DNA from: Muribaculaceae bacterium
GTDB taxonomy: Bacteria > Bacteroidota > Bacteroidia > Bacteroidales > Muribaculaceae
Length of the DNA: 5,225 nucleotides
Assembly (NCBI GenBank): GCA_029060585.1
Contig: JAIDTS010000043.1
Span: 1-5,225, forward strand
Reading direction: 5' to 3'
The notes under the pieces are model-generated. The model saw only the letters and a list, made by a program, of their open reading frames with translations, did no database searches and was not told where the DNA came from. Shown here one piece after another: positions 1 through 5,225 of this stretch (position 1 is its first letter; each line of letters starts with the position of its first letter). A program made the translations under genes and the position numbers.

Positions 1-509
1 GTCTTACCCTTGGCCTTACCCTCGGTCTGAAACCATGTGTCGAGTTGTGCCTGAGGGTCGAAGCCCGGCATTGATTCAGCACACATTCCCACTACAGCCA
101 TTGAACTAACTACCATTGGTTTCATTCCATCAAGCATGCTGAGTTCTATTCCCGGCATCGGAGCCCACTTCTTGAACTCCTCGCTTATGACCGCCATGTC
201 TTCAGGGCTTATCACCTTTGAGAGAGTGCTGTCGGACGGTGCCATCATGTGAGGTTGCAGAGTCATGGCAAGCGTCATTTGGTCTTGCGTCATATCTATC
301 TCGCCAACGACCTGAGTCGCTGCATTAAATGGCTCGATGGCACCGAATTGCTCAGCCACCGCTAAAGGAGCCACATGGTGGGTTCCAAAAACATAAGACG
401 GGGATTTCAGTCCATTCCCTTCAATCTTGTAGAGCACCTGACCCGATGCGGAGCCGGCTGAGACAATCACCATTGCGGTGAGCATTACTTTAAGAAAATT
501 CTTTTTCAT
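1..509 (-). CDS. TraB/GumN-family exported protein, N-terminal part
   Basis: The reading frame opens at an ATG (507-509) and stays open for 169 codons to the left edge, so the C-terminal part lies outside the window. Residues 1 to about 23 form a signal peptide: KK at positions 2-3, a hydrophobic core, and a small-residue site ASG before Q24. There is no lipobox cysteine. The mature start (VLYKIEGNGLKSPSYVFGTHHV) is typical of the TraB/GumN family (Pfam TraB, PF01963). It carries the GxxH motif as G42-T-H-H45 and a downstream acidic residue in VVGEID (E70). The segment near the edge (LDTWF...GKAKGK) matches the stretch that normally precedes the family's conserved LET motif. Related eukaryotic Tiki proteins are metalloproteases that use such His/Glu residues; the role of the bacterial secreted members is not established, so catalysis is an inference. 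No clear Shine-Dalgarno precedes the start. The gene is divergent from the AsmA-like gene with 169 bp between the start codons. Confidence 0.85.
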   Translation of the reverse strand, partial: MKKNFLKVMLTAMVIVSAGSASGQVLYKIEGNGLKSPSYVFGTHHVAPLAVAEQFGAIEPFNAATQVVGEIDMTQDQMTLAMTLQPHMMAPSDSTLSKVISPEDMAVISEEFKKWAPMPGIELSMLDGMKPMVVSSMAVVGMCAESMPGFDPQAQLDTWFQTEGKAKGK

Positions 510-555
510 GTCGATTCTGTTAAGTTTTCATTTACTTTAGACGCGCAGTATATGC

Positions 556-572
556 TAAAAATTACAATCAAG
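556..572 (-). promoter_or_regulatory. candidate -7 element of the TraB-family gene; motif shared with the LysM-like gene
   Basis: Read on the minus strand, this stretch is CTTGATTGTAATTTTTA. It contains TAATTTTT (564-557), a 7 of 8 match to the Bacteroidetes -7 box TAnnTTTG, placed 47 bases before the start codon. A T-run lies about 20 bases upstream where TTTG would be expected, so the -33 box is poor. The same 17 bases, with one difference, occur at 4727-4743, 48 bases before the LysM-like gene. A promoter is the simplest reading, but neither the box nor the spacing is ideal. Confidence 0.35.
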
Positions 573-620
573 TGAAAAAAAAACTGTCCTGTCCGGTTAG
601 AGGAGTTTGATGGAGAAATA

Positions 621-652
621 TTTGCTGATTAAAAAACTCTTTTGTAAATTTG
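621..652 (+). promoter_or_regulatory. Bacteroidetes-type promoter of the AsmA-like gene
   Basis: TTTG (621-624) is followed, after exactly 20 bases, by TAAATTTG (645-652). This matches the -33 TTTG and -7 TAnnTTTG consensus recognised by the primary sigma factor of Bacteroidetes. Transcription would start near 656, giving a leader of only about 23 bases before the ATG at 679. The short leader contains the ribosome binding site and leaves little room for other leader regulation. Confidence 0.75.
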
Positions 653-666
653 CAGTATAATTCATA

Positions 667-673
667 AGAGGAG
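667..673 (+). promoter_or_regulatory. Shine-Dalgarno site fixing the AsmA-like start
   Basis: AGAGGAG lies 5 bases before the ATG at 679. It is notable because the other starts in this window have no clear Shine-Dalgarno, as is common in Bacteroidota, and it decides the start of this gene. Confidence 0.7.
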
Positions 674-678
674 CGATA

Positions 679-3600
679 ATGGCAAGCTCAACATTGATGA
701 AGGTGCTTAAGACAGCTGGATGGACTCTCGTGACCCTCGTGGCGGCCGTGTGTGTCCTGCTTTTCTGTGCCGTCAAATTCATCGACTCAAAATACCTGGC
801 ACCAATGGTGGAGGATATGGCAAAAGACTATGTCGACGGGGACGTGAAGATAGGCGACCTTCGACTCGCCTTCAATCCTCATTTTCCTATATTGGGCATC
901 GAACTTGACAGTCTGACTATAATATCCCACGCTTTCGACTCACTACCCCCAGCCCAACTGGGACACCTACCCAACTATTCGGACTCCCTTCTTACACTTG
1001 ACCACCTTAGCGGGGCAATCGATATCAAACGTCTTCTCTTCAAGAACGAATTGTCGCTCCACGACGTAGCGCTGCGCGGACTGAGCGTGAACCTCGTAAT
1101 CGCCCACAACGGCAAGCCGAACTACGCCATCGTCAATCTTCCGATCGACAACACAGACAACACATCGAAAAGCAAGGTTCCAGGATTCAGAATCGACAGG
1201 TTCTCCCTTACGGAGCCTAAGGAAATACGATTCTACAACGCCGCTGACTCGACCTCGGCATCCGTGCTCCTGCTGACCGACGCCGCAGTGGACGGAGAAA
1301 AACAGCCTACCTACCGGCTAAAGATCAACGGGAACGTCACCTCACCGAAGGCGACCCTCATGACAAATCTTGATGAAATCAGTTTCGGGCTGAACGGGAA
1401 GGTATACTGGAATCCCGCCGAGCCAGGGCTCCTCGCAGTTGATGAAATGGAACTACGCGGAGCCTTTCTCAAAGCGGTGATCTCGGGAGAGATCGACCTC
1501 ACGGAGAGCCCGATAGCACGAAAAGCCTCCATCGACCTATCTCCGGTGGCGATCACCGACCTGCTGACACTCCTTCCTGACTCCATAAGGGAGGAACATC
1601 GTCTCTACGCTCCTTATTTCTCAACCGACATGGCTATAGGAGGGCGCATGGAGCTTACCGCGCCAATGAATCTCGCCACAGACACTCTGCCTTCTGCGAG
1701 AATAAACATCTCCCTATACCCCTCTACACTCGACTACGGCAACGCCCACCTGAAAGACATCTCGCTGGAAATGCTTGTCAACACCTTTACCAATCTTCCA
1801 GACAATACGACTATAGATCTCAGCCGCTTCACAATGGCTGGTCCAGGCACCGAGCTGCAGGCTTCCGGATTTCTCTCCACTCCCCTATCCGACCCGGCAT
1901 TCGACGCCAATGTCGAGGGGACAATCGACATCCGCGACCTTCCTCCTATCCTGCTTGAAAAGATACCGGGCTATATAGCGGGTGTCATCACCGCAGACCT
2001 CCAAGCCAAAGGAAGCACTTCTATGTTCAGGCCGGAACGTCTGCACCACCTCGTGGCGGACGGCACAGTAAAGGCAAAAGACTTCTATTTCCTCACAGCC
2101 GACACCACCAAGCTGGTAGAAGCCGGAAACGTCAGAATCGAGCTTGACTCCAAACGCATATCCGACGGGATACCGCTCCTCAACGTAAAGGTAGATGTCG
2201 ACACGACGACGGTCCTCGTCAGCGGAATCGACCTGACATTCGGCGGAGTGTCGCTGACTGCGGGCATAGACGCCACATCAAACAGAATCGACACTACACT
2301 TATGATGCCCATTAAGGGAAATCTAAAGGTAGAACGCTTCAACATCATCTCCATAACCGACAGCGCCGGGGCCCGCATCCGGAACATCAACGGCCCAGTG
2401 AGGATGAAGCCTCTTAAGAACAACGGAGGCGTGCCGCAGATCTCCACAGACCTGCTCATAGGAAGCGTGTCGGCCGGAACACTATCCGACCGTTTCCTCT
2501 TCAGCGGCACGAAAGTGAACGCTTCCCTCTTCAAAATGAAATCGCTGCCAAAGGATAAAAAGGCGGCAGACAAGAAGGCAAAGAAGAATAGAGAATGCAA
2601 CTATATCTCCCCTGCCGCTGTACACAGATACGTATATTACCGCCGGACACACCACAAGCATCATATAAAAAGAGTATACACTGCTGAGGGAGCGAACGAC
2701 GACGAAATGCTCGTCTGGAACCTCACGCCTCAGTTCCAGAGATTCCTCAACGAATGGAAGCTTCAGGGATCGGTAAACTCAAAGAGCGCGCGTCTACTGA
2801 CACCACTCTTCCCCTTAAAGAACCACATATCCACCTTAGCATTGCGATTCAGCAACGACAGCGTCAACATCTCCAATATCTCCATGCTCGCAGGAGCGTC
2901 GGACATATCCTTGTCGGGGATCGTCTCCAACGTCAGACGCGCCCTCACATCGAAGACCGACAACAATCTAAAAGCCGACTTCTCGCTTCTTAGCGACACC
3001 ATAGACATCAACGAAATATCAGCAAGCATATTCACCGGCGCCTCATACGCATCCGGCCGCAGACACGGGAAGGCTCCCATCAAGGCCAAGGATGACAATG
3101 CACTTGCAGGGCAACTCGACGATCTTGCCAAGAAAGGGCCAGGGAAGGGAGCACCTGTACTGATACCGGTCAACGTCGACGCCAACCTGAGGATACAGGC
3201 CAATCACCTTCTCTACAGCGACGTAGAGATGCAGGGCATGGGAGCTGACCTACTCGTCTACGACGGAGGCGTCAACCTCCACGACCTGACAGCCAGATCA
3301 GACGCAGGCGACCTCTCGCTCTCAGCGCTTTATTCAGCTCCCAACCAGCGCGAGATGAATTTCGGATTCGGCATGCAGCTGAACGACTTCAATATCGCGA
3401 AATTCGTCAAGATGGTTCCTGCCATCGACTCAATCACTCCGCTCATGCATGACTTCTCGGGGATGGTCGGAGCCGACATCGCGGCAACGTGCAGAATAGA
3501 TTCCGGCATGAACATCGACCTCCCGACGCTCAACGCCGCCATCCGAATCACGGGCGACAACCTCGCATTCATCGATCCGGAGAAATACAAGACACTGGGG

Positions 3601-4155
3601 AAATGGCTCGGATTCAAGGACAAGGCAGACAATACAATCCACAAGCTGAACGTGGAGATGACCGTAGAAGACGGCATAATGCGCGTCTATCCCTTTGCAT
3701 TCAACATAGACCGCTACCGACTGGGAATCTACGGATCAAACAACATGGCGATGGACTTCAACTACCATCTGGCAGTTTTGAAATCACCGATACCTTTCAA
3801 GTTCGGCATCACCGTCTCGGGCAATCCCAAGAAGTATAAGGTGCGCTTCGGAGGAGCTAAATTCAAGGAAGATTCAGTAATAGAGAGTGTAGACATGGTC
3901 AATAATGCCCGTGTGAATCTTCTGGATCAGATCCAGGGGGTATTCCGCCGGGGAGTACGCAACTCGCGTTTCGCAAAGCTCAAAATAGCACGACCCGCAG
4001 GTTTCGAACAAATCACCGACATATCGCTCAGCACCGAAGACTCCCTGACTCTAATCAAGGAGGGACTTCTGGAAGCACCGGCAGAATCAAAAGCCGGAGC
4101 AGCCGACAAGAAAAAGGGAAAGAAAAAGAAGCGCAAGCGCTTCTGGATATTTTGA
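679..4155 (+). CDS. Large AsmA-like (AsmA/TamB superfamily) envelope protein
   Basis: This encodes a 1158-residue protein with one N-terminal membrane helix (about residues 12-32, TAGWTLVTLVAAVCVLLFCA) and a long beta-rich body predicted to lie in the periplasm. The stretch around residues 105-150 has the usual AsmA N-terminal pattern (L-D-H-L-S-G-A-I-D-I-K-R-L-L, then L-R-G-L-S-V-N-L, then H-N-G-K-P-N-Y at 143-149). The AsmA C-terminal signature is at about 995-1019 (TVEDGIMRVYPFAF...LGIYG), inside a conserved-looking C-terminal region at about 895-1110. Superfamily members form a hydrophobic groove and act in phospholipid transfer or outer-membrane upkeep in Proteobacteria; the same role here is inferred. 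Two polar, low-complexity stretches interrupt the body: a Lys/Arg/His/Tyr-rich one at about 619-677 and a Gly/Lys-rich one at about 786-829. The last 26 residues are Lys-rich and end in RFWIF. The gene has its own promoter and ribosome binding site, stands alone on its strand, and runs into the convergent LysM-like gene with no terminator between. Confidence 0.9.
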   Translation: MASSTLMKVLKTAGWTLVTLVAAVCVLLFCAVKFIDSKYLAPMVEDMAKDYVDGDVKIGDLRLAFNPHFPILGIELDSLTIISHAFDSLPPAQLGHLPNYSDSLLTLDHLSGAIDIKRLLFKNELSLHDVALRGLSVNLVIAHNGKPNYAIVNLPIDNTDNTSKSKVPGFRIDRFSLTEPKEIRFYNAADSTSASVLLLTDAAVDGEKQPTYRLKINGNVTSPKATLMTNLDEISFGLNGKVYWNPAEPGLLAVDEMELRGAFLKAVISGEIDLTESPIARKASIDLSPVAITDLLTLLPDSIREEHRLYAPYFSTDMAIGGRMELTAPMNLATDTLPSARINISLYPSTLDYGNAHLKDISLEMLVNTFTNLPDNTTIDLSRFTMAGPGTELQASGFLSTPLSDPAFDANVEGTIDIRDLPPILLEKIPGYIAGVITADLQAKGSTSMFRPERLHHLVADGTVKAKDFYFLTADTTKLVEAGNVRIELDSKRISDGIPLLNVKVDVDTTTVLVSGIDLTFGGVSLTAGIDATSNRIDTTLMMPIKGNLKVERFNIISITDSAGARIRNINGPVRMKPLKNNGGVPQISTDLLIGSVSAGTLSDRFLFSGTKVNASLFKMKSLPKDKKAADKKAKKNRECNYISPAAVHRYVYYRRTHHKHHIKRVYTAEGANDDEMLVWNLTPQFQRFLNEWKLQGSVNSKSARLLTPLFPLKNHISTLALRFSNDSVNISNISMLAGASDISLSGIVSNVRRALTSKTDNNLKADFSLLSDTIDINEISASIFTGASYASGRRHGKAPIKAKDDNALAGQLDDLAKKGPGKGAPVLIPVNVDANLRIQANHLLYSDVEMQGMGADLLVYDGGVNLHDLTARSDAGDLSLSALYSAPNQREMNFGFGMQLNDFNIAKFVKMVPAIDSITPLMHDFSGMVGADIAATCRIDSGMNIDLPTLNAAIRITGDNLAFIDPEKYKTLGKWLGFKDKADNTIHKLNVEMTVEDGIMRVYPFAFNIDRYRLGIYGSNNMAMDFNYHLAVLKSPIPFKFGITVSGNPKKYKVRFGGAKFKEDSVIESVDMVNNARVNLLDQIQGVFRRGVRNSRFAKLKIARPAGFEQITDISLSTEDSLTLIKEGLLEAPAESKAGAADKKKGKKKKRKRFWIF

Positions 4156-4181
4156 GTCTTCAGTCTTGAGTCTTGAGTCAG
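4154..4181. repeat. 7-bp tandem repeat bridging two convergent stop codons
   Basis: Three complete units and one partial unit follow one another: GAGTCTT (4154-4160), CAGTCTT (4161-4167), GAGTCTT (4168-4174), then GAGTC with AG. The first unit overlaps the TGA of the AsmA-like gene (4153-4155). The last overlaps the minus-strand TGA of the LysM-like gene (4178-4180). The 22-bp gap between the two genes is therefore entirely repeat. There is no hairpin with a T-run here, so transcripts of both genes probably read into each other. A change in unit number would alter only the spacer, not either protein. Confidence 0.8.
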
Positions 4182-4678
4182 ATGGTCTTGCCGTAGCGGG
4201 CGTAGATTTCCTTGCCAAGACGTCTTGCCTTCTCAACATCGGCAGGATTATTCGGACTCACGCCATATTTTGACAACCTGGGGACTACAACCATAGTGCC
4301 GGGAGTGATTCTGTCCGGATCGCCGAGCTTTGCTTTATTCTCCTCATATATATATGGCCAGAAATCGGGATTGCCGTAATATTCCCTTGCCATCGTGATC
4401 AGATAGCGCGTGAGCGTCACTGTGTCATAGGCGATCAGATCGTCATAATCCGCCCTTTCGTTAAAGGAAGAGGGGACCAGAGCAGCCACCTGCTTCTTAC
4501 CTCCGGCGATAGCGGCCGTCTCGTCGCCGGAGATCATGACAAACCGTTCACTTCCGGTGAGGGCACCGGACTTTTTCATCGACTCGAGCTCTTCAAGCGT
4601 ATATGTCTTTCGTGCTGTGGCGGAAGGCGCGAGTAATCCGAATCCCAAAACGATAGCGGCGATAAGCGATTTTCTCAT
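4178..4678 (-). CDS. Small exported protein with C-terminal LysM-like domain
   Basis: This encodes a 166-residue protein. Residues 1-22 form a signal peptide (basic RK at 2-3, hydrophobic core, cleavage likely after SATA), with no lipobox cysteine, so a soluble periplasmic or exported product is expected. Residues about 84-133 resemble a LysM domain of the type seen in YgaU-like proteins: a DTVTLTRYLITMA helix, then YYGNPDFWPYIYEEN, then GDPDRITPGTMVVVP. The pattern YYG-x-P-x-x-W-P-x-I-Y-x-x-N and the closing D-P-D-x-I-x-P-G-x-x-x-x-x-P fit the family. LysM domains generally bind N-acetylglucosamine glycans such as peptidoglycan; binding here is inferred. Residues 23-83 match nothing I recognise, and no enzymatic domain is present. 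The ATG has no strong Shine-Dalgarno and is preceded by a structured region with two possible promoters. It converges on the AsmA-like gene. Confidence 0.85.
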   Translation of the reverse strand: MRKSLIAAIVLGFGLLAPSATARKTYTLEELESMKKSGALTGSERFVMISGDETAAIAGGKKQVAALVPSSFNERADYDDLIAYDTVTLTRYLITMAREYYGNPDFWPYIYEENKAKLGDPDRITPGTMVVVPRLSKYGVSPNNPADVEKARRLGKEIYARYGKTI

Positions 4679-4697
4679 AACTCTATGGCATTATCAT

Positions 4698-4903
4698 TGA
4701 AGTTGTTTAAACTTATTTCCGAATTATAAAAATTACAATGAAGAGCTAAACCAAAGATTCTTTTTATTAACCTTCCGCCATCTTTCCGGCATATTTTCCT
4801 TCATTCATCAGTCACGATGCCCGCATCGCTCCTTCTTCATGAAGAAAAATCCGCTCGAAAACCTGACGAAATCTTAATAAAAAAATAAGTCTAAACAACT
4901 TCA
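4698..4903. repeat. 21-bp inverted repeat enclosing 164 bp (MITE-like or RNA closing stem)
   Basis: The arm at 4698-4718 (beginning TGAAGTTGTTTAAAC) and the arm at 4883-4903 are inverted copies matching at 20 of 21 positions; the one mismatch is A4710 against C4891. TCAT stands directly outside both arms (4694-4697 and 4904-4907), as a 4-bp target duplication would. No transposase or long open frame lies inside. The interior holds a 14-bp perfect palindrome (TTCTTCATGAAGAA, 4833-4846) and CGATGC-CC-GCATCG (4815-4828). The repeat itself is certain; whether it is a small non-autonomous transposable element or the closing stem of an RNA is not. Confidence 0.75.
4727..4755 (-). promoter_or_regulatory. 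candidate proximal promoter of the LysM-like gene
   Basis: On the minus strand TTTG (4755-4752) is followed after 16 bases by TAATTTTT (4735-4728), a 7 of 8 match to TAnnTTTG, with the start codon 49 bases further on. The spacing is a few bases shorter than usual. The -7 part belongs to the motif shared with the TraB-family gene (556-572). The site lies inside the inverted-repeat element, so the gene could have this promoter in addition to the stronger distal one. Confidence 0.35.
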
Positions 4904-4915
4904 TCATTATTTCTG

Positions 4916-4947
4916 CAAATTTAGCACAAAAAACCGAAACGCACAAA
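4916..4947 (-). promoter_or_regulatory. strong Bacteroidetes-type promoter, distal to the LysM-like gene
   Basis: On the minus strand TTTG (4947-4944), 20 bases, then TAAATTTG (4923-4916) reproduces the boxes and spacing of the AsmA-like promoter at 621-652. The start site would fall near 4912. The next minus-strand gene starts at 4678, so the transcript would carry a leader of about 234 bases or end as a separate RNA. The -33 box lies in the loop of the inverted repeat at 4929-4972. Confidence 0.65.
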
Positions 4948-4972
4948 TCTTTCGAAGAATAATTCGGTTTTT
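4929..4972. terminator. AT-rich inverted repeat, possible bidirectional terminator
   Basis: AAAAACCGAA (4929-4938) and TTCGGTTTTT (4963-4972) are perfectly complementary over 10 bp, with a 24-base loop containing TTCGAA. Either strand would end the stem with a run of T (six on the minus strand, five on the plus strand), as in intrinsic terminators. On the minus strand it would stop incoming transcription just before the promoter that it overlaps. The GC core is only four pairs and the loop is long, so it could equally be a protein-binding palindrome over that promoter. Confidence 0.4.
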
Positions 4973-5161
4973 CTCGATATTCAGTTTTTTTAATATTATG
5001 CGGCGAACCATTTTAGAATGGCTTTGTTTATCAAGCATAAAAACGAAGAGAACACACCTCTTTTATTCATGCCTTGGCGGTCGCCTCAACAGGATCCGAT
5101 CTCTGACGTGTGCGTACGGGAGACTTATCATAATTTATCAACTTATTAAAAATTTAGTACT
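4973..5161. other. non-coding spacer and probable leader of the gene at 5162
   Basis: This stretch holds no convincing gene. It includes a small hairpin CCATT-TTAG-AATGG (5008-5021). A GC-rich island at about 5071-5124 stands out from AT-rich flanks and has GGC/GCC and TCTC...CGT...ACG...GAGA pairings (5100-5103 with 5120-5123; 5107-5109 with 5116-5118). The last 35 bases before the ATG at 5162 are very AT-rich. I could not find a clear TAnnTTTG promoter for the plus-strand gene. The island may be a structured leader, but I recognise no known riboswitch in it. Confidence 0.3.
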
Positions 5162-5225
5162 ATGATTGATCCGACCTATCGCTTCGGCGATGCCAAGAGC
5201 GAGGCTTTTGGCCAGAATGCAATGC
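5162..5225 (+). CDS. start of an unrecognised protein, cut by the window end
   Basis: The ATG at 5162 opens a frame that stays open for 21 codons to the window edge (MIDPTYRFGDAKSEAFGQNA...). In-frame TAA at 5147-5149 and no other start after it make this the only possible start. The two other plus-strand frames hit a stop within a few bases of the ATG (TGA in both), and composition changes here from AT-rich spacer to about 55% GC, as expected where coding begins. The N-terminus is not a signal peptide and has no membrane segment, suggesting a cytoplasmic product. There is no Shine-Dalgarno. Too little is visible to name a family. Confidence 0.55.
   Translation, partial: MIDPTYRFGDAKSEAFGQNAM

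Larger units (their letters stand above)
4690..4912 (-). ncRNA. candidate structured RNA or long structured leader of the LysM-like gene
   Basis: A minus-strand transcript from the promoter at 4916-4947 should begin near 4912. Its first bases (4903-4883) pair over 21 bp with bases just before the LysM-like start codon (4718-4698). Inside lie a hairpin at 4849-4830 (8 bp, loop CAUG), a hairpin at 4828-4815 (5 bp, loop CGGG, plus an outer wobble pair), a hairpin at 4739-4723 (7 bp, loop UUU) and a possible long-range pairing of 4875-4869 with 4760-4754 (7 bp). The imperfect positions are G-U on the minus strand and A-C on the plus strand, which points to a minus-strand RNA. The size of about 220 bases and the closed ends recall small RNAs such as 6S RNA, but I cannot assign a family. 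No T-run terminator is seen at the 3' end, so a leader is at least as likely as a separate RNA. Confidence 0.4.

Noticed and set aside
575..597. A-run followed by TGTCCTGTCCGG as a terminator for the divergent spacer
   Set aside because: No matching stem forms beside the A-run, and both genes point away from this spacer, so no terminator is needed.
597..782. A 61-codon minus-strand frame over the AsmA-like promoter
   Set aside because: It covers the promoter, ribosome binding site and anchor-coding region of the AsmA-like gene and shows no protein features.
2085..2600. A 171-codon open frame on the minus strand
   Set aside because: It lies wholly inside the AsmA-like gene, is rich in Ser, Arg and Pro as antisense frames of GC-rich genes are, and has no recognisable domain or ribosome binding site.
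2763..3203. A 146-codon open frame on the minus strand
   Set aside because: It is antisense to the AsmA-like gene, whose frame has clear family signatures on both sides; this frame has no domain and no promoter.
3489..3839. A 116-codon plus-strand frame overlapping the AsmA-like gene
   Set aside because: It is out of frame with the AsmA C-terminal signature region, and its product is Arg/Gln/His-rich without fold or family.
5069..5149. A 26-codon plus-strand frame just before the gene at 5162
   Set aside because: It has no ribosome binding site and an unconvincing composition; the GC-rich part is better explained by possible RNA structure.
4679..5161. A tRNA or CRISPR array in the long spacer
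   Set aside because: No GTTCRANNC T-loop with an acceptor stem and no regularly spaced repeats are present.

Overview
The window looks like chromosomal DNA of a Bacteroidota species, most likely order Bacteroidales. A Muribaculaceae-like gut lineage is a guess from the roughly 50% GC coding DNA and AT-rich spacers. The evidence is two near-ideal Bacteroidetes-type promoters (TTTG, 20 bases, TAAATTTG), mostly weak or absent Shine-Dalgarno sites, and a very large AsmA-like envelope protein typical of the group.

Layout: positions 1-509 (minus) hold the start of a secreted TraB/GumN-family protein that runs off the left edge. A 169-bp divergent spacer follows, with a strong promoter and ribosome binding site for the plus-strand gene at 679-4155, a 1158-residue AsmA-like protein with one N-terminal membrane anchor. 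It converges, 22 bp apart, on a minus-strand gene at 4178-4678 for a small exported protein with a LysM-like domain. The two stop codons lie inside a 7-bp tandem repeat. The 483-bp spacer at 4679-5161 is the least ordinary part. At 5162 the first 21 codons of an unrecognised plus-strand gene begin and leave the window.

The spacer holds a strong minus-strand promoter (4916-4947) about 240 bp before the LysM-like gene. Just downstream is a 21-bp inverted repeat (4698-4718 with 4883-4903) closing a roughly 206-bp element with several internal hairpins. Every place where these stems depart from Watson-Crick pairing is G-U in a minus-strand RNA but A-C on the plus strand. This supports a structured minus-strand RNA: a long leader of the LysM-like gene or a separate small RNA. 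The competing reading is a MITE-like insertion, because TCAT flanks the repeat directly on both sides.

Functionally the recognisable genes all concern the cell envelope: a presumed lipid-bridge or outer-membrane-maintenance protein (AsmA-like), an exported peptidoglycan-binding-type protein (LysM-like), and an exported TraB-fold protein of unknown bacterial role. They are divergent or convergent, not one operon, so a joint pathway is only suggested by proximity. I see no phage, CRISPR, defence or biosynthetic system here.
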